DNA of 64,000 nt from Roseibium denhamense (GTDB lineage Bacteria; Pseudomonadota; Alphaproteobacteria; Rhizobiales; Stappiaceae): assembly GCF_009711415.1 (NCBI RefSeq), contig NZ_SMLZ01000096.1, positions 1 to 64,000 of the forward strand. The letters run 5' to 3'. The translations under genes and the position numbers were made by a program. Below are positions 10,076-20,507 of the stretch, piece after piece (position 1 is the first letter of the stretch; every line of letters starts with the position of its first letter). Under the pieces are notes generated by a model. The model had not been told where the DNA came from, ran no database searches, and saw only the letters and a list, made by a program, of their open reading frames with translations.

Positions 10076-13000
10076 ATGGTAAGAACAGAAACAACAAACC
10101 CCGATTTTGAATGGCTAGACCATGCTCGCCCGGTCGGATTGGTCGTCGCACGATCAGTGCTTAGTGATTTGGGGCTGGTTCCTGAACGGCAGACGCGTTC
10201 CGACTCCGTTCAGGCTGCTGAATTTATCAATATAGACGAAGACGGTGCAGCACTTTCTGACCCCTGGGGCTTTTTCGAAACAGTTCTCGAGTGGGATGAG
10301 GCATTGGTTTCAGGTGCTCCGGGGGGACCGGAGCTTCCTGCCTCCGCACGGTCCGATTTGCGCGAGTTGCAGACCGAACTCGAAGCCACATGGGCAATCA
10401 CAGACCGGAAAAATCCGGAAGATCTTACGCTGCTGGTCCGAATTGAAGATCCCGGGGTAGACCTCGACAAGCGTGGTGCGCTTGAAGGATGGGAAGCAAC
10501 ACCTCATCAGCGGTTCGAAAGGCTACTAAGGGAAACGAGCGCTGAACGGGGCGTTCTCATAGGCGACGATGAACTGCGCCTGGTCTATGCGCCACGTGGT
10601 GAAACCTCCGGCTGGATCATCTGGCCCTTGCGCGAATTGACGTCCGTTGCGGGTCGCGTCTTGCTCGGCGGCTTGAAACTGATGCTCGGCAGGTCGCGCC
10701 TATTCGTTGGCCGGGCAGAGCAACGTTTGCCGGCCCTACTGAAGAAGAGCCGCGACGAACAGGCGAGCGTTTCCATCGCCCTTTCGGAACAAGTGCTCGG
10801 TGCCCTGCATGAAATGCTCCGCGGGCTCTATCAGTCTGATCGCGAGCTCTTTGGAGACCTTGCGGCAAATCGGCCGCAGCACCTCTACGAAGGCATCCTT
10901 ACTGTGCTCATGCGGCTCGTATTTGTGCTCTATGCTGAAGACCGAGACCTCCTGCCGTCACAAACGGATGCGCGGAGCCGGGCAATTTATGACGAAGGCT
11001 ACTCGGCGCGTGGTCTTCATGACCGCCTGCTGGAGGATAAGGCTCTTCATCCCGATACGATGAATGAACGCGTTGGGGCCTGGGGTCGGCTGCTCGCACT
11101 GTTTCGCCTCATCCATGCCGGCGACCCGAGCGGCTGGGTTAAGGGCAGGGGTGGTGAGTTGTTCGACCCTGACCGGTTCCCGTTTCTTGAAGCGCGCAAG
11201 GCGGTTTCGGACGCTCCCAAAGTGCTCCGGGTCTCTGATAGCTGCATCCTGTCCATTCTCGATGGGCTCAGGATGCTGAAAGGGGAACGGCTCTCCTATC
11301 GAACTCTTGATGTTGAACAGATCGGTTCGGTCTATGAGACCGTTATGGGTTTCACGGTCGAGAAATTGAGGAACCCGGCGCTGGCGATAAAAGCCGGCAA
11401 GAACAACAAGGTACCGGTCTTCATCGATTTAGAAGAACTTTTGAAGACCGCTCCCGGGAAACGGGCAAAATATCTGAAAGACAATGCCGACCGCACCTCT
11501 CTCGGCAGCGCGACGGAGAAGGCGCTCAAAGCGGCAAAAACTCAGGAAGATCTCGCAGCGGCACTTGACGGAATTGTTGATGAGCGCGCTTCCCCCGGCA
11601 GACATGTCGCACCCGCTGAAACCCCAGTCCTTCAGCCGACGGATGAACGACGTGGCACGGGGAGCCACTATACGCCGCGCTCGCTAACCGAGCCGATCGT
11701 TCGGCAAGCGCTGGAACCAATCTTTGATCGTATTGGGGAGGACGCAAAGCCCGATAACATCCTCGAGATAAAGATCTGCGATCCGGCGATGGGCTCCGGT
11801 GCCTTTCTGGTAGAGGCCTGCCGTGCAATGGCAGCTCGGCTGACCAAAGCTTGGGAGCGCTGGCCTAGAGAGCGACCGAAGTTACCGCAAGATGAAGATG
11901 AGGATTTGCATGCGCGCCGACTCGTGGCGCAGCGCTGCCTCTATGGTGTCGACAAAAACAGGATGGCGACCGATCTCGGGCGGCTGTCCCTTTGGCTGGC
12001 GACACTTGCGCGTGATCATGAATTCACCTTCCTCAATCATGCTCTCAAGACAGGCGACAGCCTTGTCGGCCTAACAAAGGCCCAAATCGCAGATCTCACC
12101 TGGGATGAACCCGGGGCAGGCCGGCCCTTGCTCCGCAAGGTTGTGCTTGAGGCGATCGACAAGGCGGAGAAGGGACGCGACGCGATCCAGCACGCACCAG
12201 ATGATGTAACGCTTGCCATCCAGGAAGTGCGTAACCGAACTGTGGAGAAGGAACTGACGGCTATTCGCGCGCTCGGCGATGGCCTGTTGGCAACGTTCTT
12301 CGGCGCTTCCAAACCAAAGCCGCGCAAGGAGGCATTGATTGCCCTCCAGGCAGCAATGACCGAGAGAATGCAGCCAGATTGGGATAAAGCTGCTCAGCTC
12401 CAGACAGAGCTGCGAACGCAAGGGGGCCATCCGCTCCAACCATTTCATTGGGAGCTCGAATTCCCAGAAGTGTTCGACCGCGAAAATCCGGGTTTCGATG
12501 CCATGGTCGGGAATCCGCCATTTCTTGGTGGGCGAAGCATTTCGACAAGAAATGGTGCCTCCTATATTGCCTGGCTAAAGCACGGGCGCGATGACGTAGA
12601 CGGCGGCGCGGATCTTGTCGCGCATTTCTTTCGTCGAGCCTATTCGCTGCTCCGCCAAAAAGGAGCGATGGGTTTGATCGCTTCCAATACAATTGCGCAA
12701 GGAGATACCCGAGAAACCGGCCTTAGAACAATTATTGCCAATCGCGGTAGCCTCTATCGGGCAACCAGTCGTCTGAAGTGGCCCGGCGACGCTGCGGTTG
12801 TAGTTTCGACAGTGCATATTGGAAAAGTTTTGCCTGACAATGAGCTTCCCACAATCTTGTTGGATGAACGCCCAGTTGATCGGATTTCAGCCTTTCTAGT
12901 CCCCGGATTAAACGATGAAAGTCCTGCCAGGCTAAGCCAAAATGAGAATCTGGCATTTCAAGGATCCATTATTTTGGGAATGGGTTTCACATTCGATGAT

Positions 13001-14134
13001 AAGGCCGCAGAGAAAGGAACGGCTTCATCGCTTTCCGATATGGAAAGGATACTCGAAGATCCGCACAATGCGGAACGGATTAAGCCATACTTGGGAGGAG
13101 AAGAAATTAACAACGACCCAAGGCACTGGCATCATCGTTATGTAATTGATTTTGAGGACTTCCCGCTCTGCCGTGACAAGGAACTTCAACTCTGGTCCGA
13201 TAGTTCTGAGGATGACCGAACCTTGATGTTGCGCAAAGGAGTAGTGCCGCGTGATTACAACCGGCCCGTGGCAGCGGATTGGCCCAAATTGCTCGATATT
13301 GTTGAGCGTTATGTCAAACCGGATAGGGAAAAAAGTAAGAATAAGGATGTTAGAGCGTATCCATGGTGGAGGCATTGGCGTCCGCGACCTGAACTTACAG
13401 AAGCTATGGTTGGAAAAGATACTGGCTTTGCTCTTTCTCGAGTTTCGCCACATTTGGAGCTCGGTCCTGTTCCCAGTTCAACTACATTCGCCGATTCCTG
13501 CGTCGTATTTGCGGTCGAGCCTGTCTTGTATTTGGCCGTTCTCCAATCCCGCATACATGAAACATGGGCACGGTTTTTCTCATCTTCGATGAAGGACGAT
13601 TTGCGGTACGCGCCATCTGATTGCTTTGCGACATTCCCGTTCCCGCTGGACTACGTGACGAACGCCGAATTGGAAGATATCGGTCGGCGTTATCTCGACC
13701 ATCGAGCACAACTGATGGCCGCTGCCGATGAGGGCATGACCCCGACTTACAACAAGTTTCACGACCCCTATTGCCAGGCGCCCGCCATTGTCGAGCTGCG
13801 GCGGCTCCATGCCGAAATGGATCAAGCTGTGCTTGAAGCCTATGGCTGGGAAGATCTGGCGACTGAAGCCGAACCAGTCTTCCTGACCGAGGAAACGGAA
13901 AACGAATTCACTTATCAGGCTCGCCTGTTCTGGCCTTCGGCCTTTCGCGACGAAGTTCTTGCGCGGCTGATTGACCTCAACAAGGTGCGCGCGGCAGAAG
14001 AAACAGCCGGGGCCGGGCACGCGGCAGCAATGCTCGACAAGCCGGTTGCTCCGAAGCGCCGCGGTAAAGGGCGGCGGATCGACATGGATCTGGGCGGGGA
14101 ACGGCAAATGGATTTCACGCTAGGGGATGACTGA
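10076..14134 (+). CDS. drmMI: DrmMI, adenine-specific DNA methyltransferase of DISARM
   Basis: Large N6-adenine methyltransferase of about 1,352 residues. The SAM-binding motif I (CDPAMGSGAFL) is near residue 567 and the catalytic NPPF (MVGNPPFLGG) near 812. The order binding motif then catalytic motif resembles type IIG and BREX PglX-like enzymes. The N-terminal 500 residues carry no nuclease motif I can identify. In DISARM this enzyme marks host DNA so that the drmA/drmB complex spares it. Start: ATG 10076 is preferred; the frame is open to a TTG at 10043 inside drmD. The stop overlaps the drmA start by one base (TGATG). Confidence 0.9.
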   Translation: MVRTETTNPDFEWLDHARPVGLVVARSVLSDLGLVPERQTRSDSVQAAEFINIDEDGAALSDPWGFFETVLEWDEALVSGAPGGPELPASARSDLRELQTELEATWAITDRKNPEDLTLLVRIEDPGVDLDKRGALEGWEATPHQRFERLLRETSAERGVLIGDDELRLVYAPRGETSGWIIWPLRELTSVAGRVLLGGLKLMLGRSRLFVGRAEQRLPALLKKSRDEQASVSIALSEQVLGALHEMLRGLYQSDRELFGDLAANRPQHLYEGILTVLMRLVFVLYAEDRDLLPSQTDARSRAIYDEGYSARGLHDRLLEDKALHPDTMNERVGAWGRLLALFRLIHAGDPSGWVKGRGGELFDPDRFPFLEARKAVSDAPKVLRVSDSCILSILDGLRMLKGERLSYRTLDVEQIGSVYETVMGFTVEKLRNPALAIKAGKNNKVPVFIDLEELLKTAPGKRAKYLKDNADRTSLGSATEKALKAAKTQEDLAAALDGIVDERASPGRHVAPAETPVLQPTDERRGTGSHYTPRSLTEPIVRQALEPIFDRIGEDAKPDNILEIKICDPAMGSGAFLVEACRAMAARLTKAWERWPRERPKLPQDEDEDLHARRLVAQRCLYGVDKNRMATDLGRLSLWLATLARDHEFTFLNHALKTGDSLVGLTKAQIADLTWDEPGAGRPLLRKVVLEAIDKAEKGRDAIQHAPDDVTLAIQEVRNRTVEKELTAIRALGDGLLATFFGASKPKPRKEALIALQAAMTERMQPDWDKAAQLQTELRTQGGHPLQPFHWELEFPEVFDRENPGFDAMVGNPPFLGGRSISTRNGASYIAWLKHGRDDVDGGADLVAHFFRRAYSLLRQKGAMGLIASNTIAQGDTRETGLRTIIANRGSLYRATSRLKWPGDAAVVVSTVHIGKVLPDNELPTILLDERPVDRISAFLVPGLNDESPARLSQNENLAFQGSIILGMGFTFDDKAAEKGTASSLSDMERILEDPHNAERIKPYLGGEEINNDPRHWHHRYVIDFEDFPLCRDKELQLWSDSSEDDRTLMLRKGVVPRDYNRPVAADWPKLLDIVERYVKPDREKSKNKDVRAYPWWRHWRPRPELTEAMVGKDTGFALSRVSPHLELGPVPSSTTFADSCVVFAVEPVLYLAVLQSRIHETWARFFSSSMKDDLRYAPSDCFATFPFPLDYVTNAELEDIGRRYLDHRAQLMAAADEGMTPTYNKFHDPYCQAPAIVELRRLHAEMDQAVLEAYGWEDLATEAEPVFLTEETENEFTYQARLFWPSAFRDEVLARLIDLNKVRAAEETAGAGHAAAMLDKPVAPKRRGKGRRIDMDLGGERQMDFTLGDD

Positions 14135-17100
14135 TGACAGAAAGCAAGGATGTTCGTGCCGGTTTGGTGGATGCCTTCCGCCGAGATCTTATTGGCCCCT
14201 ATCCGACGCCCAGTCAACCTCAGCTGGATCAGGATCTCGCGGATGAGCGCCTCAGCGAAGAACCGTCGAGATGGTATTTGACAGGCTTCATCGCGCCGCT
14301 TCCAGATGCCGAAATCGCAAAAGAGGATGCCGATGACCCAGCATGCCAAGAGGAGTTTGAGAACTCTATAGAACCGGGTACCGGGGAAGATGATGATAGC
14401 GGGGCCAAGGACGCTACGACAGTTCGCCGCTTTCTACCTACCTCTATCGGCATGACGGCCATTTTGCCGAAAGACGCAAAGACCTTTGAGGCGGTCGTCG
14501 ACTGGGGTGACTACAAGGTCGAACCACCAATGCCGGAGCTCGTCCTGGACGGTAAGGAAGCCGCTAAAGGAGACTACGATTGGGTTCGCGTTCCGAGGAA
14601 CGAGCGTCTCACAATCGAGATCAAACCGGGCCGGCAGAACCTGATCATCCCGGACAGCGCGTCGCTGCAACGAAAAGGTGGGGGCTTGGAGCTTCGCATC
14701 GTCTGCCGGCCAACCAAATTGCCGCATCCCGGTGCAGTCGCCTCCGACGGATGGGCGATCAGCGTTTTCGTCGTCAACAATCGCAGTGTAACCCGCAATC
14801 GGTCTTTCGCTGACCTCTCATATGCATTTCAGGTTCGGTTGACACTCAAATCCGATGTTCCAATTGAACCAAACGTGGATCTCACCGGCTACGGCGTTGA
14901 TGAGAAGGATCTCCGCATCAACGATTTGCACTACCGTGATGTCGCGTCTTACGGGAGCGGACATAACACAGCGACGGATTACTTGACGGAGGGCGGTGTG
15001 GTCCGAACCATCTGGACCCAACCGATACCCCAGGCAGAAGTCGAGAAAGTCGCTCCGAACCTCGGCATCGAGGGCGTTGAGTTCCGGATGGAGGAACTCG
15101 CTCGGCTCGCAAACAGCGGTGGAACTGCGATCGGCGATGCTCTTGAACCGTTTCCCAAGCTCTACGCCGACTGGATATCCGGTCAGGAAGGTCAGCTTTC
15201 CACCTTTGACGGCGTGCCGGCCCGAAAGTCGACCGCGGAAGAAATCGTAGCCGATCAGAAACAGGCCTGTGCGCGGATAGCAGCTGGCATCGATTTGCTG
15301 CGGACCAACCGATTTGCGCGCCAAGCCTTCGAAGCTATGAATGAAGCTGTCTCCAAGGCAGCGCGTCGGCGCTTTGCAGCCGAGGCTGGCAAGAGCCCAG
15401 ACGAGGTTGGTGCACCAGCGTGGCGGCCGTTCCAGCTGGCCTTTGTCCTGCTCAATCTCGTTGGCCTTACCGACAAGACCGATGGCGACCGCGAGATTGT
15501 CGATTTGCTCTTCTTTCCCACAGGCGGCGGTAAGACGGAAGCCTACCTCGGGCTTGCAGCCTATATGATCGCCTTGCGGCGACTTCAGGGTTCAGGCGTT
15601 CTTGGTGCAGGTTTAAGCGTCATCATGCGATACACCTTGCGCCTGTTGACCCTCGATCAGCTTGGCCGTGCGGCTGGTGTCGTTTGTGCGCTGGAGCTAA
15701 TGCGCAAGGATGCAAGATGGACAGACGAGAAAGGACAACGGCTACTAGGCGACTGGCCGATCGAGATCGGACTCTGGATCGGTTCCAAAGCCTCGCCGAA
15801 CATATTGGGAGGTCGCGGAAACACGGGTGACAAGACTGCTGTCACGCGTGTGCGGACTTATCGTCGGGACAAGAGGGAGGCCCCGGCGCCGATCAAGAAC
15901 TGTCCCTGGTGCGGGGAAGCCTTTAAGCCAAGCTCGTTCGATTGCGTACCGAACATGCACGCACCGACACGCATGGAAATCCGATGCGTGAACACGGACT
16001 GCGAGTTTAGCGGCGAGGATCCGCTTCCTATCCTTGCCGTCGATGAGGAAATCTATGTCCGCCTGCCGGCGTTCCTGATTGCGACGGTCGACAAGTTTGC
16101 CGCTCTTCCATGGATCGGTGAAACGGGTGCTTTCTTTGGCCATGTCGATCGCTTTGATCCCGACCGTGGATTCTTCGGGGCCGGCACGCCCGGTCAAGGA
16201 AACAGGCTGCCTAACGGATGGTCATTGGATCCCCCCGATCTGATTATCCAGGATGAATTGCATTTGATTTCCGGGCCGCTCGGTACTGTTGCTGGCCTCT
16301 ACGAAACCGTGATCGACGGCTTGTCCATCCGTACGGTCGAGGGCCAACCGGTGCGCCCCAAAATTGTTGCTTCGACAGCGACCGTTAGGCGCGCTGATAG
16401 CCAAATCAAGGCGCTGTTCAATCGGCGGGAAACGGCAATGTTCCCACCGCCAGGGATCTCCCGGGATGACAGTTTCTTTGCGGTCACTCGAACTTCGGAA
16501 GAAGAACCAGCCCGCCTTTATCTGGGCCTGGCCGCTTTAGGTCGAGGACCTCGTCTGGTCTTCCTGCGCGCAATGACGACGTTGGCTGCCTATGCAAAGA
16601 CAGCCTATGGCGCGAACGCTGGATCCGCACCAAATCCAGCAGATCCCTACATGACCTCGCTTTGCTATTTCAACGCTTTGCGGGAGCTCGGCGGGTCACG
16701 TCGCATTGTGGAAGACGAAGTCCGGGATCGTGTCTTCCGATATGGGGCACAGCGGCAACGCAAGCACCCTGTCGGCGCACCGTTTACGGATCGCCGACTA
16801 GGTGAACCGGTCGAGCTTACCTCTCGAATTTCGACAGATCAGGTTGCAGATGCAAAGAAGCGGCTGGAAACCAACTATGGTGAAGACCGCGCTGTCGACA
16901 CCGCACTCGCAACGAACATGATATCTGTTGGCCTGGACATTACCAGGCTCGGGCTCATGGTCGTCCAGGGTCAGCCGAAAACGTCTGCTGAATACATTCA
17001 GGCGACCAGCCGTGTTGGGCGGGACTCCAAACGGCCAGGCTTGGTCGTGACTCTGCTGAATGTTCACAAGCCCCGTGATCGGGCTCATTACGAGCAATTC

Positions 17101-17610
17101 ACGCATTTTCACCAAAGCTTTTATCGAGCCGTCGAGGCAACGAGTGTCACACCTTGGGCAGCGCGCGCCTTGGACAGGGCACTTGCCGCCATAGTCGTCG
17201 CCATTGGACGGCACATCGACGAAGTGATGTCGCCGGAGCCAAGTGCGGCCGATCTTGGAAACAGTTCCTATGCCAAGAAACAGATTGTTGATCTGATCGT
17301 AGATCGGGCCTCACCCATCCTGCAAGCGCATGGTCTGGACAACCTTCGCAGGAACGTCGAGAAACTAATCGATGACTGGATCTCGGTTGCGGACGATCTG
17401 ACCGCGAATGGAGGAAACTTCGTCTACTCCTATCGGGCAAATGGCGCCCGCCTGCTGCACACGCCATTGGATCCGACAATTGGAAATCTCGATGCTCGGC
17501 ACCAGCAGTTTCAGGCCGGCCAATCCATGCGCGACGTGGAGCCGACCATCGGCCTGCGCGTCCGCGATCCCTGGAACAACGAAATACGAAGCGCAGGTGA
17601 TCTGACATGA
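14134..17610 (+). CDS. drmA: DrmA, DISARM helicase
   Basis: SF2-type helicase of 1,158 residues and the hallmark gene of DISARM. Walker A (PTGGGKTEAYLG) is near residue 463, DELH (IIQDELHLISG) near 706, STAT motif (VASTATVRRA) near 748, and the C-terminal SVGLDITRLGLM followed by QATSRVGRD near 930-965. A four-Cys cluster (CPWC near 590 and two Cys near 615-621) probably binds zinc. Its start overlaps the end of drmMI and its own end overlaps drmB by four bases (ATGA), so the three proteins are made in a coupled way. Together with DrmB it forms the DNA-loading complex that attacks unmethylated incoming DNA. Confidence 0.93.
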   Translation: MTESKDVRAGLVDAFRRDLIGPYPTPSQPQLDQDLADERLSEEPSRWYLTGFIAPLPDAEIAKEDADDPACQEEFENSIEPGTGEDDDSGAKDATTVRRFLPTSIGMTAILPKDAKTFEAVVDWGDYKVEPPMPELVLDGKEAAKGDYDWVRVPRNERLTIEIKPGRQNLIIPDSASLQRKGGGLELRIVCRPTKLPHPGAVASDGWAISVFVVNNRSVTRNRSFADLSYAFQVRLTLKSDVPIEPNVDLTGYGVDEKDLRINDLHYRDVASYGSGHNTATDYLTEGGVVRTIWTQPIPQAEVEKVAPNLGIEGVEFRMEELARLANSGGTAIGDALEPFPKLYADWISGQEGQLSTFDGVPARKSTAEEIVADQKQACARIAAGIDLLRTNRFARQAFEAMNEAVSKAARRRFAAEAGKSPDEVGAPAWRPFQLAFVLLNLVGLTDKTDGDREIVDLLFFPTGGGKTEAYLGLAAYMIALRRLQGSGVLGAGLSVIMRYTLRLLTLDQLGRAAGVVCALELMRKDARWTDEKGQRLLGDWPIEIGLWIGSKASPNILGGRGNTGDKTAVTRVRTYRRDKREAPAPIKNCPWCGEAFKPSSFDCVPNMHAPTRMEIRCVNTDCEFSGEDPLPILAVDEEIYVRLPAFLIATVDKFAALPWIGETGAFFGHVDRFDPDRGFFGAGTPGQGNRLPNGWSLDPPDLIIQDELHLISGPLGTVAGLYETVIDGLSIRTVEGQPVRPKIVASTATVRRADSQIKALFNRRETAMFPPPGISRDDSFFAVTRTSEEEPARLYLGLAALGRGPRLVFLRAMTTLAAYAKTAYGANAGSAPNPADPYMTSLCYFNALRELGGSRRIVEDEVRDRVFRYGAQRQRKHPVGAPFTDRRLGEPVELTSRISTDQVADAKKRLETNYGEDRAVDTALATNMISVGLDITRLGLMVVQGQPKTSAEYIQATSRVGRDSKRPGLVVTLLNVHKPRDRAHYEQFTHFHQSFYRAVEATSVTPWAARALDRALAAIVVAIGRHIDEVMSPEPSAADLGNSSYAKKQIVDLIVDRASPILQAHGLDNLRRNVEKLIDDWISVADDLTANGGNFVYSYRANGARLLHTPLDPTIGNLDARHQQFQAGQSMRDVEPTIGLRVRDPWNNEIRSAGDLT

Positions 17611-19481
17611 GCCAGCAGGAACTCAGACTGAGTCAATTGATCACCACGTTTGGTCCAGGCTCGATGGTAGACCTACCCACACGCTCGGTGGTAATCAGCG
17701 GTCTCGATTTATGGACCAATGTCGGCAGCATGGAGACCATCGTCGAACCACGGCTTCGCGACATGATCGAGCGTGAATTGAAGCGCAGCGGCCGGTTTCC
17801 GGAAGACAAGTCGTTGTCCCTCAAGAAACCTCCTATTCAGGAAGGGGAAAATAGCCGGTCGAGCCCGGGGGCGGTTCCTGCGTTGATATTCCCGGAATGG
17901 TTTGTTTGCGAGCCTGAAGCTACTGCTGACCAGGATCAACAGTCACGAATATCGAAACGGAGGCTTGTGACCTGGAGGGAGCTTGACCCCGCGGGCGGTC
18001 GTCGGAAGTTTCAGAGTGACTCTGGTCGAAAGGTCGACGTAACCCCCATTCGTTTTGTTGCAGCCTGCAAACGTGGCCATCTACAGGATATCGATTGGCG
18101 CTTTCTCGTACACGGGGGAACTCCTTGTAAAAGTCCGATGTGGTTGGAGGACAGGGGCACCAGTGCGGATCCAAAAGACATTCGTGTCACATGCGACTGC
18201 GGTCGATTCATCAACATGGAGGAGCTCTTTTCGCCGAAACGGCTGGGGAAATGTCGGGGCCACAAGCCCTGGCTATCCAAAGAGGCGGATCTGGACGAGT
18301 GCGAAGAGGATTTGCGCTTTCTCACCAGAGGCGCCACGAACGCCTATTTTCCGCAGGTCGCGAGCGTTATTTCCGTTCCTTCAGAAGAGGATGCTCTGAC
18401 GAGTTTGGTCCGCAAATTTCAAGACAAGTTAAGTCGTGCGAAATCTGTTGAAATGCTGAAGGCGTTTTTCGAGATGGACACCACAATCGGCCAAGAGTTT
18501 TCCGGATATACTGCCGAAGAGATATTTGGCCGTGTTCAGCAATTAGCGGCTGATGTTGGTGAGAATGAAGATGCGGTTATATATTCTCCAAAGCACGCTG
18601 AATTCGACATTCTGACCAGCGGCGAGAAATTCATCGGTGAAGACATCGTCGGCTCTCAGCTATATGCGGAGACACTTGATCGTGACCAATTGAATGGCCT
18701 CAAAAAGCTTGACTTTTCCATTCTGGAAAGCGTCGTTGCGGTCAATCGCTTGCGGGAGGTTTCCTGCCTTTACGGATTTACAAGGTTGGAGCCGGCACCG
18801 GTTGCCTCAGATGGTGGACTGGAGGAAGTGTTCCTAGCGGTGGAAGGGGCTCCGCTCGGTAGCGATACTGATTGGTTACCGGCTGTTGAGCAATTCGGAG
18901 AAGGGATATTCCTTAAATTTTCCAGCAACATAATAAAGTCCTGGCTGGACAATCCGGCAGTTAAAGAGCGTGTCGATCAATTGCGCTTGGCCTATCGCCA
19001 GTGGGCGCAAAGTTTCAACAATATCTCGTTCCCGGGAGGCGCCTACATTTTCTTGCACAGCCTATCTCACATCTTGATGTCAGAGCTGGCGTTGGATTGC
19101 GGGTATCCGGCGACCTCCCTCAAGGAGCGGGTATATGCTCTCGAGGGACAAAAAGGGTCGGGAGCTTACACCAAGCTTGGCATTCTCATTTATACCGCGG
19201 GTGCCGGCACTCAGGGAACGTTGGGTGGTCTTGTTTCAAGTGCGCCAAACATTCCGGCTTTAATTGCCCGTGCGTTGGACAGGCATGAACTCTGCTCCAA
19301 CGATCCGATTTGTGCCGACAACGTGCCCGGATTGTCACCTGATGGTACAACGGTCAATGGTTCCGCTTGCCATGGCTGTTTGCTAGCACCTGAAACAAGC
19401 TGCGAATTCCGAAACATGCTACTCGATCGCGCGTTTCTGCGGGCAACGCTAAATCCTAACGTTGGCTTTCCGTTCGAATAA
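17607..19481 (+). CDS. drmB: DrmB, DUF1998 DISARM protein
   Basis: Protein of 624 residues with the DUF1998 C-terminus that defines DrmB: a His/Ser-rich helix (LHSLSHILMSEL), a Gly-rich strand (YTAGAGTQGTLGG) and a terminal Cys set (CSNDPIC, CHGC, SCEF). More Cys pairs occur in the first half (CKRGH near 152, TCDCGR near 195). Zinc binding is likely. It starts in an ATGA overlap with drmA, and the DrmA-DrmB pair acts as one complex in characterised systems. No drmC follows, although many DISARM loci have it; drmC is known to be dispensable for protection in a tested system. Confidence 0.92.
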   Translation: MSQQELRLSQLITTFGPGSMVDLPTRSVVISGLDLWTNVGSMETIVEPRLRDMIERELKRSGRFPEDKSLSLKKPPIQEGENSRSSPGAVPALIFPEWFVCEPEATADQDQQSRISKRRLVTWRELDPAGGRRKFQSDSGRKVDVTPIRFVAACKRGHLQDIDWRFLVHGGTPCKSPMWLEDRGTSADPKDIRVTCDCGRFINMEELFSPKRLGKCRGHKPWLSKEADLDECEEDLRFLTRGATNAYFPQVASVISVPSEEDALTSLVRKFQDKLSRAKSVEMLKAFFEMDTTIGQEFSGYTAEEIFGRVQQLAADVGENEDAVIYSPKHAEFDILTSGEKFIGEDIVGSQLYAETLDRDQLNGLKKLDFSILESVVAVNRLREVSCLYGFTRLEPAPVASDGGLEEVFLAVEGAPLGSDTDWLPAVEQFGEGIFLKFSSNIIKSWLDNPAVKERVDQLRLAYRQWAQSFNNISFPGGAYIFLHSLSHILMSELALDCGYPATSLKERVYALEGQKGSGAYTKLGILIYTAGAGTQGTLGGLVSSAPNIPALIARALDRHELCSNDPICADNVPGLSPDGTTVNGSACHGCLLAPETSCEFRNMLLDRAFLRATLNPNVGFPFE

Positions 19482-19574
19482 AGTGGTGATTTTGACTTGT
19501 TCTGCGCAACTGCGCATTTCGTCAAGCAAGTCAAGAAAATCTAAGTAAGTTGTAATTCTACTTGAGGTTTACTT

Positions 19575-20507
19575 GTGAACGATCGGAAGCGCAAAGAGAA
19601 GCAAAGTGTAACAGAGCGGAGGCCTATCGATGAGATTGTAAAGAAGCAGCTCAAGATGCATGGGGTTGCGGAGACTTTATTTAACACTCCGAAAGTAATT
19701 GGCTGGTTGGATGGAGAATTAAGGCCTCGCCGGGAGTATTATCTCACCGATATACTAGCCGAACTGGAGGGTGGCAATCTACTGCATATTGAACCTCAAA
19801 CAGCCAACCTTAAGAACATGGACGCGCGCATGTTGGAGTATGGTGCGTTGGCGTTGGCTGCGCATGGCACCAATCGAAAAATTATTCAAATAGTTTATTA
19901 CACAGGTGATGAACCACTGCCTGAGAAGCGATATGTTGAAAAAAAATCATATGGTTGTATTGGGCATCGGTATTATGTCGTTGATGCGGGGGCAGGAAAC
20001 TCTGAAGAATTTCTCGCCCACGAGAACTTCCGGGCGGCATGCTTGGGGCTATTGCTTCGTGAGGTTCCCAATTTTCGTCAGTTTTCCGAAAAACTCATTC
20101 AAAGAGCAATTCATGAACTTGCTCCCAACGACTTAGCGCCGGCACTTGTTTCATGCGTTGGGATGGCTTCCATTCGAAGAAGGTCGGAGATTTTTATGGG
20201 AGAGATACCGATGGAAGTTCAACCTGAAGTCAGAGAAGATTCTTTGTTTCGGAAGGTACATGATGATGGGGTTAAAGAAGGTTCGGAAATCGAAAAACGT
20301 AGGTCAATCTTGCGGCTTTTGAAGCATCAAAATCGCTCCGAAGACCTTCCCAGTGAAATTGTTGAGTATGTCGAAAATTCTGAAGTCCAAAGTCTCGATT
20401 TGCTTTTTGAAGATGCCCTCGTGTGTTCTGATATCCTTGCCTTTGCAACTGATGCGGGTATCGAAATACGGGAATGCGATCTAGGTAATTCAAGTCCCAA
20501 GCCTTAG
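19575..20507 (+). CDS. Rpn/transposase-31-like protein, possible PD-(D/E)XK nuclease
   Basis: Protein of 310 residues with a GTG start behind GAGG, 93 bp after drmB. The segment around residues 68-95 (LLHIEPQTANLKNMDARML and then EYGALAL) resembles the conserved E-x-Q ... R-x-L-x-Y region of Rpn-like recombination-promoting nucleases. The match is by eye and the Pro after Glu is unusual. The C-terminal part is helical and charged. The gene is visibly AT-richer than drmA/drmB, which hints at separate acquisition. Its position where drmC would be makes it a candidate replacement effector, but it may simply be a neighbouring cargo gene. Same operon or own promoter is undecided. Confidence 0.5.
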   Translation: MNDRKRKEKQSVTERRPIDEIVKKQLKMHGVAETLFNTPKVIGWLDGELRPRREYYLTDILAELEGGNLLHIEPQTANLKNMDARMLEYGALALAAHGTNRKIIQIVYYTGDEPLPEKRYVEKKSYGCIGHRYYVVDAGAGNSEEFLAHENFRAACLGLLLREVPNFRQFSEKLIQRAIHELAPNDLAPALVSCVGMASIRRRSEIFMGEIPMEVQPEVREDSLFRKVHDDGVKEGSEIEKRRSILRLLKHQNRSEDLPSEIVEYVENSEVQSLDLLFEDALVCSDILAFATDAGIEIRECDLGNSSPKP

